Shown here piece by piece: positions 33,638-46,684 of a DNA stretch of 64,000 nt. Both the position numbers and the translations under genes were made by a program. Under the pieces are notes generated by a model, which was given only the letters and a program-made list of their open reading frames with translations, made no database searches and had not been told where the DNA came from. Every line of letters begins with the position of its first letter. Within the stretch, counting starts at the first letter, position 1. This stretch comes from Zygnema circumcarinatum (taxonomy: Eukaryota > Streptophyta > Zygnematophyceae > Zygnematales > Zygnemataceae): the NCBI GenBank assembly GCA_037447605.1, contig CM074806.1, positions 2,100,801-2,164,800 on the forward strand. The letters are read 5' to 3'.

Positions 33638-35641
33638 AAATCTTCATGAAAGCGAGGATAGAGCTTTAAGGGCGACTACAAGCATAATAAGAGGAAGCTT
33701 CAGGGTGAGTTGTCGGGAAAATGTACATTCCACAACTACATTCTTTGTGGAGCTAATGCAGTCACTGGTTGGAAGCTGAAAGAGCATGATAAGCAGACAT
33801 TCGACCTTTCATGGCACTCCGCACCATGAATCATCTATTATATGCGGTAGAACCTCTAGTGTTTGAAGCACCGAGCATTCAAAAGTCGCCGAGGGATAGC
33901 GTGGAGCATGGATGGATGGACCTTCAGAAGCTGGAAGGGCATGGATGTGGCGCCTTTCTCAAGGCATAAGGGACGGGTTTTACGATGTATGGTATGTAAA
34001 GTAGGGATCCGAAAACGCACAGGCCTGGGGACACCGATCCTGAGGCGGCACTGATCCTGAGGCGGCACTGGACGGCGACCATTTCAGTTCCTTTCCCTTG
34101 TGGTCGCACGAACCCGGCTGACAATCTTTGGTAACCGGTGAAGTTTGCTCGGGGCAACAGTGTCTCATCGACGTTGAGCTGCGGAATAGGGAAGCAGGAT
34201 TCTGTTTGCTAATTTGTTAAACGTGCCATAATCAATAAAACTGGTTTTGAGTCGTCTGTTGAAAGCTGTTCTTCTTATACTATTTGTTGACGTGTCAACG
34301 TCCGATGTGGCGAGGCATTCAACTTTGTTACTGTTAACCTTCATGCCCTTGAGGACGAGGTCCCATTGGGGGTGTTTTTGTCCTTTGTGAAATTCGAACC
34401 CATTCAATTGGCCATTTTTTTCAGAAAAAAAATTGTGGCGTCGCTGGCTTAATTCTTTTGTTCCAAATGGTTGATCCAATGAATGGTCCGACCTGTGCAG
34501 ACACGTGATGCCTGCCTTGCGGTGCAAGCTTTGGCATGGCTCCATGCATGCGTCCCAACACGATGACTGCACCCTTGCACGCTCAAGGACTGCTGGAGCT
34601 GATCCACCACTGGCGCCATCTCCGCCTGTCTATCTGTCTGATGGCACCCCGCCCCGCCCGGTCCCGCCCGCAGTCTCCTGTCTCGCTCCCTCCCGCCCTC
34701 CTTCCGGACGACCCCTCGCTCGCTCCGCCGATGAAGGCAGGGAGGCGCGGAGTAAGGCGCTCCCTCCCTCCCTCCCTTCCTCCCTCCCTCCCTCCCTCCC
34801 GAGAGTCCCTGACACGAGGGCCGTGGCCGCCTCGACCACATCCAGCGGTCCCGATCGCGGCTCATCGATCGTCGCCTTCCTCGCGCTCCCCCCCCGCGCC
34901 CTCCCTCCCTCCCTCCATCGCCCCCGCCCGCCGCCCTCGGACGATCCGACCCGCGACCGATGCCCCCCACCCCCCCGCCCGCTTCCTTGTCACGTCTCCG
35001 CCCGCCGGCGCGCCACGTGTCCCATCCCGCAGGACGCCCCCCCGGCCGGCAGTGCCAGCGTGGAAAGGCGCTCCGAAGTTTCCGCGATTCTGCGATCTGG
35101 CGCCACGTCTGTCCGCGGCGCCCGCTCGGCCTTGCCCCGCGGGCGACGTGGCGGTCCCGCGGCGATCGGGGCCGCTCGTGGCAGCGACGGGCGCGCACCC
35201 GCCCCGCCGCCAGGTGGCGCGTAGACCTCTCCCCCGATCTTGGCGGCCGCACATGCGATCGACGGCCCCCGCGCGCCCACATGCGCGCGGCAGGCGGGCG
35301 GGCGGGGACCCTTTTTGAGGGGGGGTCGGGGCGGGGCGGCGACAGATAACCCTAGTACTTGGCAGGCGGCGAGCTGCGCGGGGGAAGCTGCTCCGCACGT
35401 GCGAACTCTGCAGCGGGAGGAGCAGGAAGGAGAGGGCGCGGGGCTGGCGGTCGTCGGAGGGCTTGGAAGGCTGGGCCGTTTGTTGATGAGAACAGGCTAG
35501 TAAAGGTTCTGGATTGGAGGAGCAAGGTCTTTCGGAAACGGAGAACGAGAGGAGAGGTAGGGGAAAGGGTAGGAGGAGAAGGGAAGCTGGGGTGCCGATT
35601 GGTGAAAGAGTTTTTTCGCAGACTTATGCAGAGGCTCAGAT
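33638..35641. other. Intergenic, with strongly GC-rich PP2C upstream region
   Basis: 33638-34440 holds the 3' flank of the aminotransferase gene. A short motif TTGATCCAATGAATGGTCCGACC (34471-34493) resembles pieces of the 44.5-45.3 kb repeats. From 34560 to 35480 the DNA is very GC-rich with CCCTCCCT runs and overlapping open frames on both strands, which I treat as compositional. 35480-35641 is the likely 5' UTR of the phosphatase. Confidence 0.45.
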
Positions 35642-38600
35642 ATGGCGGCAGGGACGGAGATCACACAGCCGGTTTCGTTTACCGAGAGAGCATCGGGGAC
35701 AGGGCCCGCAGCTGCGTGCTGCGGTAAAGCCCGAGTGGGAAGCATTCAGCTGCGCTGTTTTAGGGGGAGTACTGAAAGCTTTGCTTTGCTGTCCGCCAAC
35801 GGGAAGGACTTAGTCATTCCTGAGGAGCCGGAGGAGCCGGATTTCGTCGCAGATTCTGGATCTGAACGAGGTGCAGAGACAGCTACTTCAGCAATGCAGT
35901 CGAAGCCTCCTCGCTTCACGCGAACTTTGTTCGAGGAGTCTTTATCTATGAAGAGCAGCTCGAATTCCGCTGAGTCGCTGTTTCTGGAAGATTCATGTCG
36001 AGTACAATTGGAGGTATAAGGACTCACACTTGTATTTTCCGGGTGAAGCATGCTTGTCAGTTACTTGCAGATCATGAACATCGACGTTTTCCTAAACTTT
36101 TTTACAGTGGAATCAAGTCAGTTCCATTGGGAAGTCTGAGATTAACTACAAAGGTTGTTGTCGTGGACATAAGTTGTAAGTGAATAGGGGATGAGATAAA
36201 CGTCTGGTGAGCACAAAGTCAGACTACTGTGCTCCTGGCTGGAGAATACCATTTTTTGTCGTTTTCATTTGGTTGGTAGACTATTTTGTTTTGGGTAAAA
36301 GTTACCGTAACCACCCAGTCTCCATTTCCTTCGTTTCCCTTGGACCTCTTTGTCGACAGTTTTGTGTACACTCACTGAAAAACTGATGTGCATGTTCGTT
36401 CTGTAAACTTTACTATACACTTTCGCGCTGTGCACGCTGCTGTGGCCGATGCTTGAGTCTTGAAAACAGTGAAGTGAATCGGGGTAATTTTGAATTTGGC
36501 TCCGCGTTTCCTCGTTTTTCATGAAACTTTAGCTCAGGTCTTATGGAACTTGTTGTATGGCTTAGCAAGTAATTAAGGGCCTTGGAATTATACCTCCCTG
36601 CCGTTTTTTTGTAGGAAGCAATTCTAGTTCTGCTACCGGCCACAGTCCTGAATACTATCCGTCAGTACCCATTTATGGACCAACCGTCAGCTTACTCCAT
36701 TAGTGGGATGAAGTCCTTTGTGGAAGGAGTGCTAGATTTTTGTGGGAGAACAGTTCTATGAATGAGCCAGTGGACATCGAATGTTAGTCATGCCCTTTCG
36801 TAGTTTGTTGGTCTCGGTGTCCTGTCATAGTTATTAGAGTTAGCGGAACAAATTCACTTTGATGAAACACAACATGCATTTCATTGTCATAGTTGAACGT
36901 GAGAGCCGTTTCTGCGTCTTAAAAAGGAAAGGACGTGTATACATCTACTTTCCTTTTATTTGTTCAGCGTTGTGATCCATTTTATGCTTCTTACTTATCT
37001 TCACAAGGATTTTCGGTCTTGATCATTCAGGGGTAGTAATCTGGAGCCAGGAAAGGAGAAATCCCATCAATTTTACCTTTTATAGTTTGTGTCACGGGAC
37101 TGCCTTCTCTACACTACACCAGGAGGTTGTTTGCCAGACGAAACTTGTGCACTACTCTTCCGTAGCTTTGATGACGAAGCGACTTCAGGATGTGGCACTG
37201 CTGTGAAGTCATACCAACTTCCGTAGTTGTCGCTTGTCAATTATTTTTATGGGCAGTGTTTCTTGAAAGGTACTGAAGTACAGCCAAACAGATAAAACTT
37301 CCGTCTTGTGAATGTTGGTGGCATTCACCTGATCTTCTGTCATGGAGGATATGGCCCTCTCTTTCTTTTAGAACAGTGGAGAACTCCTGAAAGCTAAGCG
37401 TCAGTTGCTCTCAAACTCTCTCTTTCGTTTAGAACAGTGGAGAACTCCTGAAAGCTAAGCGTCAGTTGCTCTCAAACTTCTAACGGAAGCAGGTCAAGGC
37501 CTGTTATAATTCGATGAAGAAAAAGCTGTCGCGTGTAGAGTCTTTCCGTACTGCTTGCCAGCTAACCAATCATATGCATGCCCGTAATGAGGGTGCAATG
37601 ATGATTATGAGAATGACGATGGTGTTAGAAAAAGGAAATGTTGAAGCTAAACAAAAAAGGCGTTTTCATTCGTTTTGCCCTCAAGCAACAGTGTGTTTCA
37701 GTATTTTGGGAACTTGTAGATTTCATGTCACCGCAGGTCATGAGATCATTTTTTTTTGTTTTCTCACAATTCCTAACCATTTCTGAGTTGTTCTCCATCA
37801 TTGTGCACGTGTGGATAGTTTCATGCAGCACAGTACTGAACTCATCACTGTGCATGCAGGCGCCATCCGTTTCTCAGCCAGTGGAGGCCCCTGCAAGACT
37901 TGCGATGTTTCCTGGGGAGGCGAGAATGGTAGTGCGTTCAGGGGGGTGGACCGACATCGGTTCGCGCAGCTGCATGGAGGATGCGCATGTGCTGCTGGAT
38001 GACCTCACAGGCTGCCTGGGGAAAGTGCGCCTAGCAAGCCCCTGTGCCTTCTATGGGGTAAGTTCACTACATGGTCATTTTGGAAAGCACGAGTATAGTA
38101 AAGATAGAAAAATTGGCGTAATAACATCGAACCCATATGGAGAATATCGATTGCTACGGCCTCAACATCATGGTTGCTGTACTTTGTCGTTGCAGGTGTT
38201 TGATGGCCATGGAGGTCACACGGCTGCTCACTTTGTGAGTGAGCACTTGCTGCGCCATATTGTGGAGGATCCTGCTTTTCCCGAGCAAATGGCTGCAGCC
38301 TGCCGTGGAGGTTATGAGCGGACAGACAATGCCCTGGGAGAACAGTGGGCGGCCGGATCCCACCGGCAGGAGTTTGACTCCGGAACAACGGCGTTGACCG
38401 TGCTTGTTTGCGGCAAGTAAGGACCTAGATAAGGACTAAGAACTGGGGGGAAGGGGGGGGTGGGGGGAACAAACTCTTCAAAATCTTTGCCTTTGTTGTC
38501 GTTCTCCTGTGCACTACTTTCAGCGTGTTATGAGGCAATGATTGGAAACGAATAGATGACTGACGGGGGTGCGATCAGACAGACCACTTGATTTTGTTTG

Positions 38601-39310
38601 ACTCTCTGCCATCCTGTTCGGTCGCTGCAGCTCTCTGGTGGTCGCCAACGCGGGCGACTGCAGGGCCGTCCTGTCAAGGAGGGGGAAGGCTGTGGACTTG
38701 TCGGAGGACCAAAAGCCCGCCCTGCCGTCGGAGAAGGCGCGAATCGAGGCAGCAGGGGGCTTTGTGGTGGACAATTACCTGAATGGGCAGCTTGGAGTTG
38801 CGAGGGCACTTGGTGACTGGCACTTGAAGGTAATCGGATAAGCTATTCTTGGGTTCGTTACGCCATGTGGGTAACGGTGATATTCATAGTTATTTAGTGT
38901 TGGATGAATTTTGGGGTGTCTGGCTAAGTGTTCATGTAAAACGTTTGCAGGTTCGGGATCCGAGCAAAAACCCTCTGACATCTGAGCCAGAGGTGAGAGA
39001 GGCGACACTGTCGCCAGAAGATGAGTTTATGATTCTTGGCTGCGATGGACTCTGGGATGTAGTCAGCAGTCAGAATGCAGTGGACTATGCGCGGAAACAC
39101 CTTCAGCTGCATAACGACCCCGAAAAATGTTCGAAGGCGCTTGTGACTGAGGCATTGAGGCGGCATACCACCGACAATTTGACAGTTGTGACAGTCTGCT
39201 TCGGGGTAGATCCCCCTCCTCCGCTGGCCAAGCCATGGCGGCCAGGAGTCAGACGCAGCATCTCTGTGGACGGGCTCTTGAGTGTTCAGTCATGCATTGA
39301 CAGATCATAA
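35642..39310 (+). CDS. Protein phosphatase 2C
   Basis: A Mg/Mn-dependent serine/threonine phosphatase of the PPM family. Exons: 35642-36013, 37860-38057, 38196-38416, 38631-38829, 38951-39310; about 449 residues. The first exon encodes 124 residues of acidic and Ser-rich sequence ([18 protein letters not shown]), a regulatory extension. The catalytic domain has the metal-binding and core motifs in order: [83 protein letters not shown] and [12 protein letters not shown]. The metal-ligand aspartates in MED, DGHGG, CDGLWD and DN are all kept, so the enzyme should be active. The C-terminal SISVDGL resembles the tail of the plant PP2C27/PP2CG1-like clade, a tentative subgroup. Intron 1 is about 1.85 kb and contains a 61-bp tandem duplication. 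Confidence 0.95.
37371..37490 (+). repeat. 61-bp tandem duplication in PP2C intron 1
   Basis: GAACAGTGGAGAACTCCTGA and the following AAGCTAAGCGTCAGTTGCTC occur twice (37371 and 37432) with only a substitution or two between copies, indicating a recent duplication. Confidence 0.92.
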
Positions 39311-41280
39311 CCCAATGAAGCTCGACAGGATGTCAGGCAAATTTTGAGATGAAGGCTATTTGAGCATTTGCTGCTTTCCAGATGGCGGCATGGAAACTGT
39401 TGCGACCCGTGCAGGGAACTATGCGGAACCCATTCCGGGAGATGTTCTGTACGTGGCCAATGTATTATTCACAGATTATGTCGAAATTTGGTACGAAAGA
39501 GGTCTATTGTGTGAAGCGGAGATTTTTGTGATTCACTCCTGCCAGTGGGATGGGCTGCCCGGCGCGCAGCCTCGGTGGGTGGGTTTGCTGGTTGCCTTGG
39601 GAGGCGAAGCCTGCAGAGCAGAGTCACGGGGTGTATTTTTCTTTTTTTGCTCTCTTTAATTGTGCAGCCATTAGAGACGCATGTCCGCAGTACAATTGAC
39701 GAGCCTTGGGGCATGGCTCCTTTTGCGTTCCTATCAGTTTTTTTGTGGGTTTTGATAGTGTAGGCACATCCCCATTGCGAGGGGACTGCTGTCGCCGTGG
39801 GTGATGCAGGCAGCAAGACCGGACTAATAAGTGGCTGGAAGGTCTGAGCTGTAGAACCCAAGCACGTGTGCAGGGGCTTTTTGATAGATTACATTAGGGC
39901 GTATTTCTTGCGCGCATTGCGCAGCGCCCTCCTTCCTGTAGTAGCAGGCAGGCTCGTGCCTCCAGCCGGAGGCCTCGGGGTTTCTCTTGTGTGCGTCGCC
40001 AATAAGCCGCGCTAAGGTGGTCACCGGACCATCGCATGCTGTTATTTGTAGAGGAGAACGCGTTACTTCTCAACAGGGCTGTGGCGGGGAGATCGATATT
40101 TCTTTCAGTGCTTTAGCAGTTAGGTTGATACTTCTTGCAGGGTTTTGGCAGTTAGGTTGCTTGATGGAACATTTAAGGAAGTAGATAGAAGCTTTCTTTT
40201 GTAGCCATCAGGTGGCGATGCCTTCTTGTGCGAAGAGGCCGCCTTGTTTAAAACTGCAGAAGCACTGCTGAGGAGTATTGTTGTAAACTGTTTTTTGAAA
40301 ATATTTGTCTACGATTCTTTGTGTTTGACTCGGGCTGTGGTTTAGTGGAGTCTGAAGCGCGGGCGGCTGTAGGAAAGCTGAAGGGACGCTGGGGTCGGCA
40401 CATTGCTGGCTGATGTCCGGGGCCCGGGCATGGCTTTGCTGAGGATTCTGTTCTGCTCCGAACCACAGATATCTCATCAACTTGAGCCTATTTAAATTCC
40501 AACGTTGTCTCCCTCCTGTCCCTGTTTGGTCTGACATCGGCGACAATATTTTTCTTTATCGCCGTACGCTTCAGTTGCTGCCATTCTGCAGCAGACGACT
40601 CCCTCAATACATTGCAAGGCACGAACATTTCTGCACACGAAATTAGCCTCTGTACTGTAGAACCGAACAGGTTGAGAAAAAAAGAAATTAGAGATTCAAA
40701 CAAAAAAAAAAATCTCAAAAAAAAAATCTTTCAAAACCATTTTCTCAAAAATGAACCCCACATTTGTGAACATGATTACTTTTGAGATATGAGAAATGAA
40801 TTCCTACATTTTTTTCTCAATACAAATCATTTTGGAGAACCAATTGAACATTGAACAATTAATTATCGTTCGTGTTCAATTCGAGTTTTCAATGGGTCCA
40901 CCGATCAATACAGAGATTTTAGCGGATCGCCAAGCGCGTGGACCTTGAGGTTTATACAGAAATTGTTGATCTGCTCGCGGGAAGAGTCTGTACGGCAAAA
41001 ATAAGGCCCGGGTTAACCGGATCCCTCGAATCGCACAGCACCAACGGAAATTGGAATCCACACGTGCGACCGAACATGTCGAGTCGCTGAACTTTTTTCT
41101 TAAACCTTTTCGCTTTCTTAAATCGAAAAAGTTTCGACCTCGAGTGTTCAAAGTTCAACCCTACTCAATAAGATCGAGAATTGAGAAATTAAATAAACTC
41201 GTTTCTCAATTCCCAGCCTGTTCGGTTTTACGATACTCATTACAGTAAAAAATAAATCAATGAATAACACCATGAAATGC
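39311..41280. other. Intergenic, PP2C 3' flank and A/T-rich stretch
   Basis: 39311 to about 40500 is the 3' flank of the phosphatase gene, with no further conserved exon. 40670-41250 is A-rich with runs such as AAAAAAAAAATCTC. Nothing in it resembles a gene. Confidence 0.45.
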
Positions 41281-41832
41281 CATGCATTGTGAGCCCTCGT
41301 CCCGCCATCTCACGCAGCAGCATTGGACCCAACAACATTGGAACAACATTGCCTTCAACTACGCATTGCAAAGTCGCCAAGTGTCGCCACGTTTCTCCGC
41401 TAGCCCTCACCGCAAACTGCCGCTACATGCGCGAAATCGCCTAAATTCGTCGGACCAATCCGTGAGCCAATTCGCCCCCCCCTCCGCCGGATCGCGATCG
41501 CGGCGGCCATCGCTTGGCTTCCCCCGGCGCGTGGCACGTGCAGGTCAGCCCTCCCATTGGGCGGCGGCGGGAGGGGGCCCGCGAGCGGATGACGGGCGGC
41601 CTCCCATTGGCGGAGGGCCACGGATAAGGTTCCCGCCGCGCCAAATGTTTTGTTTTTCCTGCCCGCTGCCCGCTGCCCGGCGTGCCGCCCGGGCCGCCCC
41701 CCCGCGCGCCCTCGCCCGCTTGCTTTTGAGTGCGTCCCCCCGCGCAGTCGAATCCGCCAGCCATCCAGAGCAGGAAGGAGCAGGAAAGGAAAGGCAAGGC
41801 AATTCAGACCTTGCAACGGTTAGAACTACGCC
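41281..41832 (+). promoter_or_regulatory. PsaL upstream region with G-box and I-box-like sites
   Basis: A CACGTG G-box lies at 41535-41540 and a GATAAG I-box core at 41623-41628. CCCATTGG (CCAAT) motifs occur at 41556-41563 and 41602-41609. G-box plus I-box pairs are common in light-regulated promoters of plant photosynthesis genes. The distance to the ATG at 41833 suggests a short 5' UTR. Function is inferred from motif and position. Confidence 0.45.
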
Positions 41833-43546
41833 ATGGCCGCCACTGTTGCCAGCCAGGCTCTTCTCGCCGCCCCCGCGGCTTCCCTGGCCCGCCAGAGCCA
41901 GGTGAAGCGCAGCAGCGTTGTCGCCAACAAGGCGTTCTTCGGCAAGGGCGTTGGATTCTGCCCGGCTGTGCAGAGGGTGCAGGTCGCCAAGGCGGTCTCC
42001 GTCCGTGCTGAGAAGGTAGGACCTGTCGCACCCTTTATGTGGTGGTAGTTGTAGGGGCAGCTCGACATGGGACTTGAAAGAGATCGAAGTGATTGATCTG
42101 ACGAGACTAAACTTGCTGATCAGTAGAGTAAGGAGCTGGCAGATGATGGACCACTATCGGCCTTGCGTCCGTTTTACGACTGGATGTCATGCGCAAGCAG
42201 TCTGCAAGCTGACTCAGCTGTAGTCGATTAGTTTACTAGCGTCCTGCAGGATTTCTTCATCCCTCCCATTAGTTTTCACTGTATACCTCGGATGATGTGA
42301 TTTCGGTGTTCCCGTTTGTACCTGGATTTGGCTCGGTAGGTTACATACTGGCCGGCTTGCAGCTGAAAAAGCTTAGTAAAGGCTTCGTTGAAGGCCATTC
42401 TTGCAAAGTGAACTTAGTCCACCGCAGCTGTGTCTGGTTTAGGATTGCAAACAAGTGGGCAGATTCGTTCGCTTTTCTACAAGCGTATCACTTATCCAAG
42501 GTCTCTAATCTTTACGCATTGCGTAACATATTCATAATTCTCATTCTGGGCCTTTTTTAATAGTTAACATTGCAGAGTTTGTACATGACCGTCTTGACTA
42601 CAATTAGGTAGTTTCACGTTGCGTATGCTGCCTAGACCCGTCGCTGGCTGCATTCTGACAGTCTTTCGGTTTTCTTCTGCAGTACCAAGTGATTGAGCCC
42701 ATCAATGGCGACCCCTTCGTTGGCTCCTTCGAGACCCCCGTCACCAGCAGCCCCCTTGTGGCATGGTATCTGTCCAACCTCCCTGCATACCGTACCAGCG
42801 TCAACCCCCTTCTTCGTGGCGTGGAGGTCGGCCTCGCCCACGGTTTCCTCCTTGTTGGCCCCTTCGTGAAGGTATGTCTCCAGCTCATTTCAAGACGTTC
42901 AGCTTCTGAATGTTTGTTTGTGCTTGGCCTTTCGCGCTTGAATTCGAGTGATGAACTCGACGTCTTTCGGAATGTCCATGTTAGATCTGAGATGCACCTG
43001 AAGCGTGTTTTTTTCCGAAGTATGCTGTTAGGATCCATTTGTGTTGTTTCGCCATTTTTACCTGCTTTGGGTGATGTCCTCGTTAACTACCTCGTGTCCT
43101 TTTTTTCCTTCAGTCCGGCCCTCTTCGTGACACCGCTGTCGCCGGAGCTGCTGGAACTGTCGCTGCTGGAGGCCTTGTTGCCATCCTCTCCGTCTGCCTC
43201 ACCATCTATGGCATTGCTACCTTCAAGGAGGGTGCTCCATCACTCGCCCCGAGTCTGACCTTGACTGGCCGCACGAAGGAAGCTGATAAGCTCCAGGTAA
43301 GATACAGCTTGCAACCTTCGGTGGTTTATATGTCTCTATGTGAATGCTTTATTCCGTAACTTTATGGTAAAGCTTAGGCTTGCTGATTTCAGGCTTAATC
43401 TTAACGATATAAATGTCGGTCGTGACCTGCAGACTGCCGAGGGCTGGGCTGGATTTGCCGGCGGCTTCTTCTTCGGTGGCCTTTCTGGCGCTACCTGGGC
43501 ATATTTCCTTCTCTACGTCCTCAACCTGCCCTACCCTGTGAAGTAA
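41833..43546 (+). CDS. PSAL: Photosystem I reaction centre subunit XI (PsaL), chloroplast precursor
   Basis: PsaL is a nuclear-encoded thylakoid membrane subunit of photosystem I that binds chlorophyll and forms the docking face for PsaH/PsaO and for trimer or LHCII contacts. Four exons: 41833-42015, 42683-42871, 43114-43296, 43433-43546; 222 residues. Exon 1 is a transit peptide of the usual Ala/Ser/Val type ([17 protein letters not shown] to VSVRAEK). The mature part starts at [15 protein letters not shown] and continues [69 protein letters not shown] and [20 protein letters not shown], ending LPYPVK. Three membrane helices are evident. The sequence is much nearer to land-plant PsaL than to the chlorophyte form, which is the main basis for calling the organism a streptophyte. 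No defect seen. Confidence 0.98.
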
Positions 43547-44519
43547 GCGAAGGGACTAGTTTTGGAGGCGTGCTGCCGTGACCTTTCCTGCTTAATTCAG
43601 TTCGTAGGTGTGATTTAATATGGCAAAATTTTTAAAAAGTTTGCCTACGGTACTTGTAAATATTGGATTCATTAGATTCCGGTATGTTCCAAGAAGTGGT
43701 CATTCCTGAAAAGCAAGTGTTGTCAACTCCCAAAATTATGTTTTGAGTGCCTTGAGGTCTTGTTTTTTTGAATTGCGTTGTATGAGGCTTCTGCATGTGC
43801 TTCAGCAAACTGTGTTTGCCAGACTGTATGCTTAGTGCTGGAACGTGATGATGCTGCGTGGCATTAAATCCACTTCGGTGAATGTTGTGGATACCAACGG
43901 GCAATGATGTTGCATGTCTCCGTGTTAGTGCTTGTGGCTCATGAAGATTTACTCTCCCTAGGTGATGAATATTTTGGGCATCCATCCTATGCTACGAAAG
44001 AGCTGTGGCCAGTTAGAAACTGTAGAAGTTCATACATTTGCAGAACTGAATTTACGGTGAATAGTTGTACAAACTGTTGATCCCGACACGAAAATGTGAA
44101 CAACCATTTCTGTGCAAATGCACTGTCTTGCACTTGAACCTCGCTACAAATCATATCGGGAGGAGCTACACGAGTTTATTGTATGCTGTCATGTTATGGT
44201 AATGATTGTTTCAATCAACTGGAAATGGCAATCCCGGGAGTGAATGTTTATCGGGTGTTTCTTGAAGTGGAAGATGTGAAACTATCATTCAGTGAAGGTG
44301 CGCTGTGTTTCCTTTCAACGTGTTCTAGATCGTCAAGAGTTGTTACTGTGCTCTACTCGTTAGTACAGAAATTGCCTAAATGCATAAGCGCTCCAACCAG
44401 TCAGCATACGCTGCCCTCTCCCCACACTGCTCTACAGTGGGCCCCCACGCCGCCAGAATCGGGACCACGTCGTCGTGGGAGTCACGGCAATCACGGACCC
44501 CGCCGCCGTTGAAGTTTTA
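43547..44519. other. PsaL 3' flank
   Basis: Probably the 3' UTR of PsaL followed by non-coding DNA. No conserved frame or repeat unit recognised. Confidence 0.45.
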
Positions 44520-45310
44520 GGTCGGCCCTAAATGCCAATTCATCTCCTCTAGGCCAAACCAGACCTTCAACCATAGGTCAACCATTGCTTGCCAGTCATT
44601 GGCCGGTGAATATTCACAACCAGTGGACTTGCTGGCAACCATTGATAACCAATGGTTGCAGCTATTGCACAGGTCGGACCATTGAATTGACAACCATTGG
44701 CAATCGTTGGACGTCTAATGGTTGGCATTCACCCAGCCGAATGGTTGTTTCGGTCCGTCGGCAATGGTTGGCAAGCATTAGATCCAATGGTTTCCAACCA
44801 GTCGAATGGTTGCCAACCATTGCATGCAATGGTTCCGAACCATTCGAATGGTTGGTTCGATTCAGCGCCAATGGTTGGCAACCAGTCGAATGGTTGACCT
44901 AATGGTCCGACCTGTGAACTATTGGCGGGGATCGCCAACCAATGGTTTGCAACCATTTGCATCATTCTCAACCATTGCGTTCAATGGTTACAACCATTGG
45001 AAAGGGTTGGTCGGTCCAATCAATGATTGCCCAACTGACGGTGAGAATTGGTCACCATTGGTAATCGTTCCAATGGTTGATCCAATGGTCCGACTTGTGA
45101 ACTCTTGAATGTACATTATTGTAAAATTTAATGTACAGTAGTGCAAGGGTCGGACCATTAAGTCAACCATTGGCAGTGGTTCAACCATTGGTTGAAGAAC
45201 CCAGCCAGCTATTGGTTGCCAATGGTTGCCAACCATGGACATTCAATACCAACCATTTCTAATGGTTCGAAGTACTAGATCCAATGGTCGACAACCATTG
45301 CCAACCATTG
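44520..45310. repeat. CAATGGTT-rich diverged repeat cluster
   Basis: Contains more than twenty occurrences of CAATGGTT, AACCATTG or close variants, at irregular spacing. Inverted motif pairs are present: ACAGGTCGGACCATTGAA (44668-44685) against AATGGTCCGACCTGTGAAC (44901-44919) and AATGGTCCGACTTGTGAAC (45085-45103). It shares vocabulary with the 92-bp satellite but not its unit, so it may be an older relative or a separate inverted-repeat element. Confidence 0.75.
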
Positions 45311-46684
45311 GTCGGAGCCCTAGTTCAACGAAAGACATGTCATGTTTATATTTTTTTTGAAATCAAGCGTTTATTAGCTCTGTAATGGTAACCACACTGC
45401 CTCTCTAATGCAGTAGCGGACCTTCGGTGTCCTCAGGAGACGCTTAGCTCCCCTCAGATTTTGAAAGGTTGTTTGCTTTTGAAGGCTGAATAGCATAAAT
45501 ACACCGAATTTCACATTTCTTTCCCGACTCACTGCCAGCCCCCACTAAAGTAAAATCCTGGATTCGCCCCTGCTCTAATTTGAGGTTAAATCTGCAAGCT
45601 GACAATCCGACCCAATTTTAGTTTAACCGCGCCAATGGTTGCCAAACATTACCAAGGTGTTATGACCACTGTTTAGAGGGCTGGCCCGCGGTTGTGAACC
45701 ATAGGCAAGCCACACGCTGGCAAGCAATGCCTGGCCAATGGCTGCCGAACCAACGGCCCGATATCAACTGTGCGGCATTTCGTTTGAAAGGCCGGACACG
45801 GCTCAAATAAACTTAAGCATTTTAAAATTGTATCGCAACGCACCGGGTATTCGCGAGGAGAAGAAAGTCCTCCCGCGCAGCGAGAGCCGAACATCATGAA
45901 ATCGTTCCCGCTCGTGGTGCGGCTATCCGTACGAAGAGCACTTACATAGTGCGAATCTGTCAATGAGTTTGTTCTCGTGGCCGTTGAATTTCAGTTGCTT
46001 CGACGCCAGTTTGGATGTCTTTCTTCACCAGTGCGCCCATCGCTCCTTCGAGATGCACACACGGCCCCGGGAACCCCCCTGTGGCTATGCTCACAACCTT
46101 CCATCGAACGCATCTCTACCGCCTCATAACGGTGCCTCGCCTTCACGCCTCCTTCGACGCGCCACGGCTGCTGGCGACCGTCCCCATGGCCTTGCGCCCC
46201 TCCCTCCCTCCCTCCGCGCAACGTGGCCCACATCGCCGACCTTTGCGGCTGCTAATCGAGCCGGGTAGCTGGTGGGCCTAGAAGCAGAGCTGCGCTGCAA
46301 GCTTCCCTCCTCCCCGCTCATCCCGCATGCGGACCCGTCCTCCCCCTCGCGCTCGACCATGCCGCCATCCGTCGCCGCCCGCCCGCCCGCCCGCCCGCCC
46401 GCCCCCCTCCGCCGCGACTCGCGAGGCGACGGCGACAGTCGGAGCCTGCCCGGCCTGTCCGACGCGGCGCTGTCCGTACGTTTGAACGTACGGTCCCAGG
46501 GCGGGCGGAGGGGCGGCGGAGGGGAGCGAGCGGCTCCGCGCGGCCGGATCGGAGCGCATCGGATCGGATCGGATCGCGGCGACGGGCGAAGGGAAGGGCC
46601 GGGGGGCAGGCACCTCGTCAAATAAGGGAATACAGTACAGTACCCGTAAAAAGTGGTACTGTACTTTAGTAGTAGGAGAAAACG

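Noticed and set aside
34449-35398. Long overlapping frames of 178-277 codons on both strands
   Set aside because: Very GC-rich, Arg/Pro/Gly-rich translations in several frames at once, with CCCTCCCT low complexity. Typical of chance open frames upstream of a gene.
39360-39659. 99-codon plus-strand frame after the PP2C stop
   Set aside because: It follows the natural PP2C end and lacks any recognisable domain. Likely 3' UTR.
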